From: CAIQIA01 sp945861105 | GTDB lineage: Bacteria; Cyanobacteriota; Cyanobacteriia; PCC-6307; Cyanobiaceae | Direction: 5' to 3' | DNA length: 64,000 nucleotides | Assembly (NCBI GenBank): GCA_947488815.1 | Contig: CANLCC010000002.1 | Location: 1 to 64,000 of the forward strand | Part shown: positions 22,545 through 31,156 of the stretch, one piece after another | Layout: each line of letters opens with the position of its first letter | Numbering within the stretch: the stretch's first letter is position 1 | Made by a program: the position numbers and the translations under genes | The notes under the pieces: model-generated | The model's input: the letters and a program-made list of their open reading frames with translations, nothing else | What the model was told of the DNA's origin: nothing | Database searches by the model: none

Positions 22545-23617
22545 CCCGTTCGCTTCTGATCACCGGCGGCGCCGGCTTCATCGCCGGCAACCTGGTGCAC
22601 CACTGGGCCGCCAGCCATCCCCAGGACCGGCTGGTGGTGCTCGATGCCCTCACCTACGCCGGCAACCGGGCCACCATCGCCCCGCTCATCGACAGCGGCC
22701 GGGTGGCCTTCGTGCACGGCAGCATCACCGATGCCCCCCTGGTGGCGCAGGTGCTGGCCGACCACGCCGTGAGCCATGTGGCCCACCTGGCGGCCGAATC
22801 CCATGTCGACCGTTCGATCAGCGGCCCCGGTGCCTTTCTCGACACCAACATCCACGGCACCTTCGTGCTGCTCGAAGGCTTCCGCAGCCACTGGGAGGCC
22901 GCCGGCCGCCCCGACGGCTGGCGCTTTCTGCACGTGAGCACCGATGAGGTGTTCGGATCCCTCGAACCCCACGACCCCGCCTTCCACGAAGCCACCCCCT
23001 ACGCCCCCCGCTCGCCCTACGCCGCCAGCAAGGCCGCCAGCGACCACCTGGCCCGGGCCTGGCAGCACACCTACGGCCTGCCGGTGCTGGTGAGCAACTG
23101 CTCCAACAACTACGGGCCTTACCACTTCCCCGAGAAGCTCATCCCCCTCACCCTCATCAACATCCTGCTGGGGCGGCCGATTCCCGTGTACGGCGACGGC
23201 AGCAACGTGCGCGACTGGCTGTTCGTCGAAGACCACTGCCGCGCCCTCGACCGCATCCTCGAGGCCGGCATCCCCGGCAGCACCTACTGCATCGGTGGCT
23301 GCAACGAGGTGGCCAACCTCGACCTGGTGCACCAGCTCTGCGACCTGATGGACGACCTGGCCCCCGACCTGCCGGTGCGGCCCAGCCGCGACCTGATCCG
23401 CTTTGTGACCGACCGGCCCGGCCACGACCGCCGCTACGCCATTGACGCCTCGCTGTTGCAGCGCGAGCTGGGCTGGCAGCCCCAGGTCACCGTCGCCGAA
23501 GGCCTGCGCCGCACGGTCGCCTGGTACCTGGCCCATCCCGACTGGTGGCGGCCCCTGCTGTCAGACACCTACGCCGCTTACCTCAACGACCAGTACGCCA
23601 CCCGCCTCACCCCCTGA
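22541..23617 (+). CDS. rmlB: dTDP-glucose 4,6-dehydratase
   Basis: Second step of the dTDP-rhamnose pathway: NAD-dependent dehydration of dTDP-glucose to the 4-keto-6-deoxy sugar. From ATG 22541 the protein has 358 residues; the frame is open further upstream only inside rmlD. Motifs: LITGGAGFIAGNLVHHW (NAD binding), HLAAESHVDRSI, the catalytic STDEVFGSL, Tyr-x3-Lys in SPYAASKAASDHL, and NCSNNYGPYHFPEKLIPL. RDWLFVEDHCRA is the nucleotide-sugar contact segment. It overlaps rmlD by ATGA and precedes rmlC by 18 nt. Confidence 0.96.
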   Translation: MTRSLLITGGAGFIAGNLVHHWAASHPQDRLVVLDALTYAGNRATIAPLIDSGRVAFVHGSITDAPLVAQVLADHAVSHVAHLAAESHVDRSISGPGAFLDTNIHGTFVLLEGFRSHWEAAGRPDGWRFLHVSTDEVFGSLEPHDPAFHEATPYAPRSPYAASKAASDHLARAWQHTYGLPVLVSNCSNNYGPYHFPEKLIPLTLINILLGRPIPVYGDGSNVRDWLFVEDHCRALDRILEAGIPGSTYCIGGCNEVANLDLVHQLCDLMDDLAPDLPVRPSRDLIRFVTDRPGHDRRYAIDASLLQRELGWQPQVTVAEGLRRTVAWYLAHPDWWRPLLSDTYAAYLNDQYATRLTP

Positions 23618-23635
23618 CCGCCTCCCTCACCTCCC

Positions 23636-24211
23636 ATGCAGATCGAACCCCAGGCCATCCCCGAGGTGCTGCTGCTCAAGCCGAAGGTCTTCGGTGATGA
23701 CCGCGGCTTCTTCGTCGAAACCGCCCGCGAGACCGTGATGCGCGACGCGGGGATCCCCCCCCTGGTGCAGCACAACCAGTCGCGGTCGGGCCAGGGCGTG
23801 CTGCGGGGTCTGCATTACCAGCTGGTGCAACCCCAGGGCAAGCTGGTGCGCTGCGCCCGCGGCAGTGTCTTTGATGTGGCGGTCGACGTGCGCCGCGGGT
23901 CCCCCTGGTTCGGCCAGTGGGTCGGCGCCGTGCTCGACGACCGCCAGCACCACCAGCTGTGGGTGCCGCCCGGCTTTGCCCATGGCTTTCTGGTGCTGAG
24001 CGACGTGGCCGATTTCTGTTACCTCTGCTCCGATTACTACCACGCGCCGTCGGAGCAGGGCCTCCGCTGGGACGACCCTGGCCTCGCCATCGTCTGGCCC
24101 CCCCTGCCCGAGGGGGTGACGGTGCAGCTGTCGGCCAAGGACCTGGCAGCCCCCACCCTGGCCGACCAGGATCGCGATCGGTTGCCCCAGATCAGCGCTT
24201 CGGCGCCGTGA
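23636..24211 (+). CDS. rmlC: dTDP-4-dehydrorhamnose 3,5-epimerase
   Basis: Third step of dTDP-rhamnose synthesis, a cofactor-free double epimerisation. The protein has 191 residues and the cupin-type core of the family: DRGFFVETARETV, QHNQSRSGQGVLRGLHYQ (with the catalytic-base histidine), SVFDVAVDVRRGSPWFGQW, and LWVPPGFAHGFLVLSD. The C-terminal extension from about residue 160 is short. It ends the rmlADBC run. Its 3' end overlaps a small convergent membrane-protein gene by 20 nt. Confidence 0.95.
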   Translation: MQIEPQAIPEVLLLKPKVFGDDRGFFVETARETVMRDAGIPPLVQHNQSRSGQGVLRGLHYQLVQPQGKLVRCARGSVFDVAVDVRRGSPWFGQWVGAVLDDRQHHQLWVPPGFAHGFLVLSDVADFCYLCSDYYHAPSEQGLRWDDPGLAIVWPPLPEGVTVQLSAKDLAAPTLADQDRDRLPQISASAP

Positions 24212-24413
24212 GCCGGCCGGCGCACCAGCCCAGCACCAGCCCCACCGCCAGCCCCTGCACCTGCCAGAACTGGTGCCTGTAGCGGTAGGGCACCGCCCCC
24301 AGCTGCAACCCCACCCACAGGGCCAGGCCCACCCCCAGCAGGGCTCCACCCCCCCGCACCAGGCCGCCCGACGGACGGGGATTGAGGGGACCGTCGTCCA
24401 AACCGTCCTGCAC
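24192..24413 (-). CDS. Small two-helix membrane protein, conserved cyanobacterial type
   Basis: A 73-residue protein from GTG 24413; the same frame runs further upstream but there it is antisense to the glycosyltransferase gene. Two hydrophobic helices (ALLGVGLALWVGLQLGAV and GLAVGLVLGWCAGRL) flank the motif PYRYRHQFWQVQ. The look is that of small uncharacterised inner-membrane proteins found in cyanobacteria; I recognise the style, not a named family. It is divergent from the large glycosyltransferase and overlaps rmlC by 20 nt. Confidence 0.6.
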   Translation of the reverse strand: MQDGLDDGPLNPRPSGGLVRGGGALLGVGLALWVGLQLGAVPYRYRHQFWQVQGLAVGLVLGWCAGRLTAPKR

Positions 24414-24447
24414 GCACGCCGTAATCTTGCCGCAGCCAGACGCCCGC

Positions 24448-27015
24448 GTGGTCGAGCCCTCGGTGCCCCTGCAGCAGGCGGTGTGGATCCGCCTCACGGT
24501 CCGGGCGCCCCTGCCGTGCCGGGGCGAATCCGTGCGGCTGCAGCTCACCCTGCGCAACGGACGCAGCCAGGTGGTCGACCTGCCCCTCTGTGATCTCACG
24601 GCGGTGGAGCGCCTGCTGCTGCCCCTCGACGACGCCCCCACGGCCGCCGAGGTGCTCAGCGCCCCCGAACCCCTGGAGCTGAGCTGGCAGACCCTCTCGC
24701 CCGCCACCGCCGCCCTGGCCCTGGCCCGCGACCTCTGCGCCGACGATCCGGCCACCCTCTACCTCGATCCCCAGGCCCTGCGCAGCGAGATCGACCAGCT
24801 GGGGCTCGATGCCCTCGAACGCCTCTGGGGCCGCTACCGCCGCTTCATCCTCGAGCGGCCACGCCCCCTGTTCAGCCGCACCGCCCTCAGCCGCCGGCAG
24901 CTGCCCACCAGCTTCCGCCATCCCGACGACGGGCTGGCCCTGGTGCAGGCCCTGGCCGTGGCCTGCGAGCGCCGCCAGGAACCGACCCAGCCGCTGGTGT
25001 CGATCATCATTCCCACCTACGGCAAGGATCCCTACACCCTGCGCTGCATCGAAAGCGTGCTGCAGGCCCAACGGCGGCAGCGCACACCGCGGCAGCGGCT
25101 CGAGCTGATCGTCATCGATGACGCCGCCCCCGCCGAAGAGCCGCCCCTGCTGGCCGGCCTCGAGGGTCTGCCGCTCATCACCCTGCTGCGCAATGCCGAC
25201 AACCTCGGCTTTCTGCGCAGCTGCAACCGCGGCGCCGCCCAGGCCACAGGCCAGTGGATCTGCTTTCTCAACAACGACACGGTCGTGGCCGACGACTGGC
25301 TCGAAGAACTGCTCGACTGCTTCCGCTGGTTTCCCGACGCCGGCCTGGTGGGGCCGATGCTGCTTTATCCCAACGGCAGCCTGCAGGAGGCCGGCGGCAT
25401 CGTCTGGCAGGACGGCAGCGCCTGGAACTATGGCCGCAACGGTGATCCCGAGGCGCCGGCCCATGGCTTCGCCCGGGATGTCGATTACGTCTCCGGCGCC
25501 TGCATCCTGCTGCCCACCGACCTCTTCCGCGACCTGGGGGGCTTCGACGGTCGCTACTCGCCCGCCTACTACGAAGACACCGACCTGGCCCTGGCGGTGA
25601 AGGCCTCGGGGCGGCGGGTGATCTACCAACCCCGCTCCCGCGTCATCCACTTCGAAGGCATCAGCAGCGGTCGCGACGAAGAATCGGGGGCGAAACGGTT
25701 CCAGCTGCGCAACCAGCAACTGTTCTTCCGCAAGTGGCAGAACCACCTGGCCAGCCATGGCCCCAACGCCCACGACGTTCTCGGCAACCGCAACCGCGGC
25801 CGCCGGGCCCGCATCCTCGTGCTTGAGAGCTGCACCCCCACCCCCGACCAGGACGCCGGTTCGTACTTCATCGTGGTGCTGATCTGGAGCCTGCTGCTGC
25901 TGGGCTACGACGTCAGCTTCATCGCCGTCGACAACCTGCTCTACATGCCCGACTACAGCGGCTGGCTGCAGCGGCTGGGGGTCGAGGTGATCAGCCATCC
26001 CCACATCGACAGCCTCGAGCAGCACCTTGAAGAAGCCGGCAGCAGCTACGACGCGGTGCTGGTGGCCCGCCCCGACGTGGCCGAGGCGGCGCTGACGCCC
26101 CTCAAGACCCACGCCCCCCATGCCCGCCTGCTGTACTACACCCACGATCTGCACCATCTGCGCCTCGAACGGCAGCAGCAGGTGGACCCCGGGGCGGTGA
26201 GCGCCGCCGACATCGAAGGCATGCGCCGCCTCGAAAAGGACGTGGTCGATGTGGTCGATGGCGTGCTGTATCTCAGCGACAGCGAACGCGATGAGGCCGT
26301 GCGACGGCTGCAGCCCCGCTCCCGCGCCCACGTGCTGCCCCCTCCCCTGGCCGGCCGCCGCGCCGGTGCCGGCCATGGCCAGCGCTCGGACCTGGTGTTT
26401 CTAGGCGGCTTCCGCCATCCCCCCAACGTCGATGCGGCCCTGTACTTCATCCACGAGGTGATGCCCCTGCTGCGCCAGGCCGGCAGCGGCCTGCGGCTGC
26501 ACCTGGTGGGCGCTTCCCCCCCCGACCAGCTGCAGCAGCTGGCGGGACCCGACGTGATCGTGCATGGCCACGTCGATGACCTCGACGGTCTGCTGGCCAG
26601 CCGCCGCATCGCCGTCGCCCCCCTGCGCTACGGCGCCGGTGTCAAGGGCAAGGTGCTCACCATGCTGGGGGCCGGTGTGCCGGTGGTGGGCACCGCCGTG
26701 GCGGCCGAAGGCCTCGGCCTGCGCGACGGCATCACCTTTCTGCGGGCCGAGGAACCGGCCGACTTCGCCCGCTCGATCCTTGAACTCCACCGCTCCGCAG
26801 AGCTCTGGCAATCGATTGCCGATGCCGCCCACCGCCATGGGGAAGAGGGCTGGGGGCTGGCGGGGGGCCTGGAACGGCTGCGGATGATCCTGGCCGACCA
26901 GCTGCTGCCGGTGCCCGAGGTGTGCCCCGCCTGGGTTGATCTGCCTCCCCTCACCGGCCTGCGCCTGGGCCCCGAAGGCTTGCTCAGCGATTACACCCTT
27001 CGCGGCCACGGCTGA
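24448..27015 (+). CDS. Bifunctional glycosyltransferase (GT2 + GT4 domains)
   Basis: An 855-residue protein from GTG 24448; a TTG at 24382 would be earlier but overlaps the divergent small gene. After a helical N-terminal region, residues about 180-440 form a GT2 (GT-A) domain: PLVSIIIPTYGKDPYTLRCI, the DXD-equivalent FLNNDTVVADDW, YVSGACILL, and the catalytic-base motif YYEDTDLALAVKASG. Residues about 450-840 form a GT4-like GT-B domain: RILVLESCTPTPDQDAGSY, LVFLGGFRHPPNVDA, VIVHGHVDDL, and APLRYGAGVKGKVLTMLGAG. Such fusions add two successive sugars in O-antigen and capsule synthesis. It is soluble and probably membrane-associated through partners. Confidence 0.88.
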   Translation: MVEPSVPLQQAVWIRLTVRAPLPCRGESVRLQLTLRNGRSQVVDLPLCDLTAVERLLLPLDDAPTAAEVLSAPEPLELSWQTLSPATAALALARDLCADDPATLYLDPQALRSEIDQLGLDALERLWGRYRRFILERPRPLFSRTALSRRQLPTSFRHPDDGLALVQALAVACERRQEPTQPLVSIIIPTYGKDPYTLRCIESVLQAQRRQRTPRQRLELIVIDDAAPAEEPPLLAGLEGLPLITLLRNADNLGFLRSCNRGAAQATGQWICFLNNDTVVADDWLEELLDCFRWFPDAGLVGPMLLYPNGSLQEAGGIVWQDGSAWNYGRNGDPEAPAHGFARDVDYVSGACILLPTDLFRDLGGFDGRYSPAYYEDTDLALAVKASGRRVIYQPRSRVIHFEGISSGRDEESGAKRFQLRNQQLFFRKWQNHLASHGPNAHDVLGNRNRGRRARILVLESCTPTPDQDAGSYFIVVLIWSLLLLGYDVSFIAVDNLLYMPDYSGWLQRLGVEVISHPHIDSLEQHLEEAGSSYDAVLVARPDVAEAALTPLKTHAPHARLLYYTHDLHHLRLERQQQVDPGAVSAADIEGMRRLEKDVVDVVDGVLYLSDSERDEAVRRLQPRSRAHVLPPPLAGRRAGAGHGQRSDLVFLGGFRHPPNVDAALYFIHEVMPLLRQAGSGLRLHLVGASPPDQLQQLAGPDVIVHGHVDDLDGLLASRRIAVAPLRYGAGVKGKVLTMLGAGVPVVGTAVAAEGLGLRDGITFLRAEEPADFARSILELHRSAELWQSIADAAHRHGEEGWGLAGGLERLRMILADQLLPVPEVCPAWVDLPPLTGLRLGPEGLLSDYTLRGHG

Positions 27016-27083
27016 CCCCCACCAGGGGGCCCCACCCCCAACGGCAGAATCAGCCCAGCCCTCGCCCAGACCACGGACCCTGC

Positions 27084-28520
27084 ATGACGCTCCGGCTCCA
27101 CAACACCCTGCACCGCCGCCAGGAGGCCTTCGTGCCCCTCCACCCCGGCCGGGTCAGCATCTACTGCTGCGGCGTCACCGTCTACGACCTCTGCCACCTG
27201 GGCCACGCCCGCAGTTACATCAACTGGGATGTGCTGCGTCGCTACCTGATCTGGAGCGGCTACCAGGTCACCTTCGTGCAGAACTACACCGACATCGACG
27301 ACAAGATCCTGGCCCGGGCCGCCAGTGAAGGCACCACCATGGAGGTCGTCAGCGCCCGCAACATCAGCGCCTACGAGGCCGACATGGCGCGCCTCAACAT
27401 CCTGCCCGCCGATGTGATGCCACGGGCGACCGCCAGCCTCGACGCCATCCGTCGTCTGATCGGCGACCTGCAGGCCCGCGGGGTCGCCTACTCGGCCGAT
27501 GGCGACGTCTACTTCGCCGTGCAGCGACACCCCGGCTACGGCCGCCTGTCGGGCCGCGACCTCGATGAACAGCAGGACAATGCCTCCGGGCGGGTGCAGG
27601 CCAGCGAGGAAGCCCGCAAGCAGCACCCCTTCGACTTCGCCCTCTGGAAGGGCGCCAGACCCGGCGAACCGGCCTTCCCCTCCCCCTGGGGCCCCGGTCG
27701 GCCGGGTTGGCACATCGAATGCTCAGCGATGGTGCGCGACACCCTCGGCGACAGCATCGACATCCACCTCGGTGGTGCCGACCTGATCTTTCCCCACCAC
27801 GAAAACGAGATCGCCCAGTCCGAAGCCGCCAGCGGCCACGAACTGGCGCGCTACTGGCTGCACAACGGCATGGTCAACGTCGAAGGCACCAAGATGTCGA
27901 AGTCGCTTGGCAACTTCACCACCATCCGTGCCCTGCTCGACAGCGGTGTGGCGCCCATGACCCTGCGGCTGTTCGTGCTGCAGGCCCACTACCGCAAACC
28001 GCTCGACTTCACGGCCGAGGCCCTGGCCGCCGCCGCCAGCGGCTGGAAGGGCCTCCAGGCCGCCCTGGGGCTGGGGACCCGCCTGGGCTGGCCGGCGGCA
28101 GGCGACGCCCCCAGCGACGCTGACCTGGCCGACAGCCGCGGCCGGTTCATCGCCGCCATGGACGATGACCTCAACACCTCCGCCGCCCTGGCGGTGCTGT
28201 TCGACCTGGCCCGGCCCCTGCGGGCCCTGGCCCGCAGGCTCGAACGGGGCGATGGCGACGCCGCCAGCGAGGGTGCAGGGCTGGAGCTCCGCTGGCGGCT
28301 GCTGCACGAGCTGGCCGGTGTGCTGGGGCTCGAAGCCGACGACACCACCACCACCGACGTGGACCTCGACACAGGGGTGCTGGCCCGCATCGAGGAGCGA
28401 CGCCAGGCCAAGGCCGAACGGCGCTACACCGACGCCGATGCCATCCGCGACGAGCTGCGCCGTGACGGCATCGAGCTGATCGATCGGCCGGGCGGCATCA
28501 CCGACTGGGTCCGTTCCTGA
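27084..28520 (+). CDS. cysS: Cysteinyl-tRNA synthetase
   Basis: Class I aminoacyl-tRNA synthetase charging tRNA-Cys, 478 residues. The zinc and substrate cysteine lies in IYCCGVTVYDLCHLGHARS, which also carries the HIGH-equivalent HLGH. WHIECSAM and FPHHENEIAQSE provide the remaining zinc ligands. The KMSKS loop is GTKMSKSLGN. The C-terminal DALR-like and anticodon regions follow. It is an essential housekeeping gene interrupting the polysaccharide genes. Its 3' end overlaps a small convergent gene by 23 nt. Confidence 0.97.
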   Translation: MTLRLHNTLHRRQEAFVPLHPGRVSIYCCGVTVYDLCHLGHARSYINWDVLRRYLIWSGYQVTFVQNYTDIDDKILARAASEGTTMEVVSARNISAYEADMARLNILPADVMPRATASLDAIRRLIGDLQARGVAYSADGDVYFAVQRHPGYGRLSGRDLDEQQDNASGRVQASEEARKQHPFDFALWKGARPGEPAFPSPWGPGRPGWHIECSAMVRDTLGDSIDIHLGGADLIFPHHENEIAQSEAASGHELARYWLHNGMVNVEGTKMSKSLGNFTTIRALLDSGVAPMTLRLFVLQAHYRKPLDFTAEALAAAASGWKGLQAALGLGTRLGWPAAGDAPSDADLADSRGRFIAAMDDDLNTSAALAVLFDLARPLRALARRLERGDGDAASEGAGLELRWRLLHELAGVLGLEADDTTTTDVDLDTGVLARIEERRQAKAERRYTDADAIRDELRRDGIELIDRPGGITDWVRS

Positions 28521-28725
28521 CCTGATCCCGCATGGTGCGTTCGATGCGGCGGATCCGTTCGGCGGTGCGGGTCCACACCTCACGCCGCAGACCGGGTTCA
28601 CAGGTCTCCACCAGCTGCTCGATCGGCTCACCCCGTTCGAACGCGTCCCACAGCTCCCGCTCCAGCCGGGCGATCTCGACGAAATTCCAGCGCTGCCACC
28701 AGGCGGCCACCCACGACTCCCCCAC
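28498..28725 (-). CDS. Small conserved hypothetical protein
   Basis: A 75-residue protein from GTG 28725, rich in Arg, Glu and Trp. It has a predicted mostly helical fold (WQRWNFVEIARLERELWDAF, then CEPGLRREVWTRTAERIRRI). No known domain is recognised. It begins 12 nt after the UDP-glucose dehydrogenase stop on the same strand, so it is the last gene of the UDP-sugar operon. It overlaps cysS tail to tail by 23 nt. Composition and codon usage look like a true gene. Confidence 0.6.
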   Translation of the reverse strand: MGESWVAAWWQRWNFVEIARLERELWDAFERGEPIEQLVETCEPGLRREVWTRTAERIRRIERTMRDQVRNGPSR

Positions 28726-28737
28726 ACTCCCCTGACC

Positions 28738-30135
28738 CTAGGGCGCCAGCACCAGGGAGGGATCGCCGAGGCCGACGCGCCAGACCCGCAGGCCGGCCGC
28801 CGTGGCCGCCTCGAGGTCGGTGAGGCCGCGGGCATCAAACAGCCAGGCCGGATGGCGCATCACCGCCGCCAGGGCAACCCAGTCGAGACTGGTGTAGACG
28901 TCCCATTCGGTGAGGATGATCAAAGCGTCGGCCCCGGTGGCGGCGGTCGCCACGTCGTGGCAGAACAGCCAACCCCCATCGGCATCGCTGCTGGCGCACC
29001 CCAGGTCGTTGGCGATGGTGTCGGGGTCCACCTTGGGATCATGGATCGCCAGCCGGGCGCCTTCTTCCAGCAGGGCCTGGCAGATGCGAATCGCCGGGGT
29101 CTCGCGGGTGTCGTTGGTGTTGGCCTTGAAGGCAAAACCCAGCACCGCCAATCGCTTGCCGGTCACGGTGCCGAACAGACGCGACACCACCAGCTGGGCG
29201 ATGCGCTGCTGCTGCCAGGTGTTGATCTCGACGACACTCTCCCAGTAGCGCGCCACGGTCTCGAGCCGGTAGTGGCGGCAGAGGTAGACGAGGTTGAGGA
29301 TGTCCTTCTGGAAACAGCTGCCGCCATAACCGGGGCCGCTCTTGAGAAACTTGCCGCCGATGCGGCTGTCGCTGCCGATCGCCCGGGCCACCTCGTTGAC
29401 ATCGGCGCCGGTGGCTTCGCAGAGGGCGGCGATCGAATTGATCGACGAGATGCGCTGGGCCAGGAAGGCATTGGCGGTGAGCTTGCTCAGCTCACTGCTC
29501 CAGAGATTGGTGAACAGGATCCGCTCCTGCGGCACCCAGCGGCCATACACCGAGGCCAGGGCTTCGCGGGCCTCGGGGTCTTCACCACCGATGAGCACCC
29601 GGTCGGGCTGCTCAAGGTCGGCGATGGCCGTGCCTTCGGCCAGAAATTCGGGGTTGGAGAGCACCACAAACGAGCGGCCCTGGGTGTTCGAACCGAGAAT
29701 CGCCTGCACGGTTTCGGCGGTGCGCACCGGCAGGGTGCTCTTCTCGACGACGATCGTGTGCCCCTGGGCGTGTTCGGCCACCTGGCGGGCGCAGAGTTCA
29801 ATCCAGCGCAGGTCACTGGCCTGGCCGGCGCCGATGCCTCGGGTCTTGGTGGGGGTGTTGACCGACAGAAAGATCATGTCGGCCGCAGCAATGGCGGCGT
29901 TGACGTCAGTCGAGAAGTGCAGATTGCGGCCCCGGGCCCGGCCCACCACCTCGGCCAGCCCCGGCTCATACACCGGCAGTTTCGACAGGTCGGCATCATT
30001 CCAGGCGGCGATGCGCCGCTCGTTGATGTCCACCACATGCACCTGAATGTCGGGGCAGCGGTCGGCGATCACGCTCATCGTCGGTCCGCCGACGTAGCCC
30101 GCCCCGAGGCAGCAGATGGTGCGGATGGTGGTCAT
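28738..30135 (-). CDS. ugd: UDP-glucose 6-dehydrogenase (eukaryote-like class)
   Basis: Oxidises UDP-glucose to UDP-glucuronate with two NAD. From ATG 30135 it has 465 residues. Motifs: ICCLGAGYVGGPTMSVIA, VNTPTKTRG, VVEKSTLPV, and the catalytic cysteine in GPGYGGSCFQKD. FAFKANTNDTRETPAI is the late UDP-binding stretch. The opening CCxGAGYVGGPTM and the NxPTKTxG segment resemble animal and plant enzymes more than the shorter E. coli-type Ugd. It lies 47 nt downstream of the UDP-xylose synthase start-side neighbour; together they convert UDP-glucose to UDP-xylose. Cytoplasmic. Confidence 0.95.
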   Translation of the reverse strand: MTTIRTICCLGAGYVGGPTMSVIADRCPDIQVHVVDINERRIAAWNDADLSKLPVYEPGLAEVVGRARGRNLHFSTDVNAAIAAADMIFLSVNTPTKTRGIGAGQASDLRWIELCARQVAEHAQGHTIVVEKSTLPVRTAETVQAILGSNTQGRSFVVLSNPEFLAEGTAIADLEQPDRVLIGGEDPEAREALASVYGRWVPQERILFTNLWSSELSKLTANAFLAQRISSINSIAALCEATGADVNEVARAIGSDSRIGGKFLKSGPGYGGSCFQKDILNLVYLCRHYRLETVARYWESVVEINTWQQQRIAQLVVSRLFGTVTGKRLAVLGFAFKANTNDTRETPAIRICQALLEEGARLAIHDPKVDPDTIANDLGCASSDADGGWLFCHDVATAATGADALIILTEWDVYTSLDWVALAAVMRHPAWLFDARGLTDLEAATAAGLRVWRVGLGDPSLVLAP

Positions 30136-30182
30136 GGTGCAGAACTCGGTAACAACAGAACAGGCGATGGCCGCGGCAGGGA

Positions 30183-31124
30183 TCAGGCCCCGGCCGCCAG
30201 CTCCCCACGGAAGTAGGCGATGGTGGGCCTGAGCCCCTCGGCCAGGGGAACCTGGGGCTCCCACTGCAGCAGCGAACGGGCCAGGTCGATGACCGGCTGA
30301 CGCTGCAGCGGGTCATCCTGGGGCAGGGGGCGCTGCACCAGGGCGAGCTGGGGGTTGATCTGCTCGCAGATCAGCTCGGCCAGTTCGCGGATAGTGAATT
30401 CACCAGGGTTGCCGATGTTGATCGGACCGGTGTGATCACCCTGCATCAGCCGCAGCAGCCCCTCCACCAGATCGTCGACATAACAGAAGCTGCGGGTCTG
30501 GGAGCCATCGCCATAGAGGGTGAGCGGTTCGCCGCGCAGGGCCTGAACAATGAAATTGCTCACCACACGACCGTCATTGGGCAGCATGCGCGGCCCGTAG
30601 GTGTTGAAGATACGGGCCACACGCACTTCGGTGCCATGCATGCGGCGGTAATCAAAACAGAGGGTTTCAGCAATGCGTTTGCCCTCGTCGTAGCAGGAGC
30701 GGATGCCGATCGTGTTGACGCAGCCCCGGTAACTTTCGGGCTGGGGATGCACTTCAGGATCGCCGTACACCTCACTGGTGCTGGCCAGCAGCAGGCGGGC
30801 CCCCACGCGCCGGGCCAGGCCGAGCATGTTGTAGGTGCCGAGGAAGCTGGTCTTGGCGGTCTTGATCGGATTGAACTGGTAATGCACCGGTGAGGCAGGA
30901 CAGGCCAGATGCCAGATGCGATCGACCTCAAGGCGGATCGGTTCGGTGACATCGTGGCGGATCAGCTCAAACCGTGGATGGCCGATCCACTGGGCGATGT
31001 TGGCCTTGCGACCGGTGAAGTAGTTATCCAGACAGATCACGTCTTCACCGGCTGCCATCAGCCGATCGATGAGATGGGAGCCGACAAAACCGGCCCCTCC
31101 GGTGACCAGATGGCGCAGCGACAT
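30183..31124 (-). CDS. uxs: UDP-glucuronate decarboxylase (UDP-xylose synthase)
   Basis: Converts UDP-glucuronate to UDP-xylose through a 4-keto intermediate. It has 313 residues. Motifs: HLVTGGAGFVGSHLIDRL (NAD binding), CLDNYFTGRKANI, HLACPASPVHYQ, TSEVYGDPEVHPQPESY, Tyr-x3-Lys in CYDEGKRIAETL, and RIFNTYGPRM. FCYVDDLVEGLL is the substrate-binding part. These match the bacterial/plant UXS group and not the ArnA type. It sits between galE and ugd on the minus strand in an operon-like run. Confidence 0.93.
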   Translation of the reverse strand: MSLRHLVTGGAGFVGSHLIDRLMAAGEDVICLDNYFTGRKANIAQWIGHPRFELIRHDVTEPIRLEVDRIWHLACPASPVHYQFNPIKTAKTSFLGTYNMLGLARRVGARLLLASTSEVYGDPEVHPQPESYRGCVNTIGIRSCYDEGKRIAETLCFDYRRMHGTEVRVARIFNTYGPRMLPNDGRVVSNFIVQALRGEPLTLYGDGSQTRSFCYVDDLVEGLLRLMQGDHTGPINIGNPGEFTIRELAELICEQINPQLALVQRPLPQDDPLQRQPVIDLARSLLQWEPQVPLAEGLRPTIAYFRGELAAGA

Positions 31125-31156
31125 GGCAGGCGGAGGCAGAGGGGGTGGGGGTGGGT

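Noticed and set aside
24037..26376. 779-codon minus-strand open frame opposite the bifunctional glycosyltransferase
   Set aside because: Composition (Gly, Gln, Val, Ala, His) is that of antisense frames here, and the plus strand has clear enzyme motifs.
27016..27083. C/G-rich hairpin possibility before cysS
   Set aside because: Short stem (CCCC-ACCA-GGGG) without T-run; not a convincing terminator.
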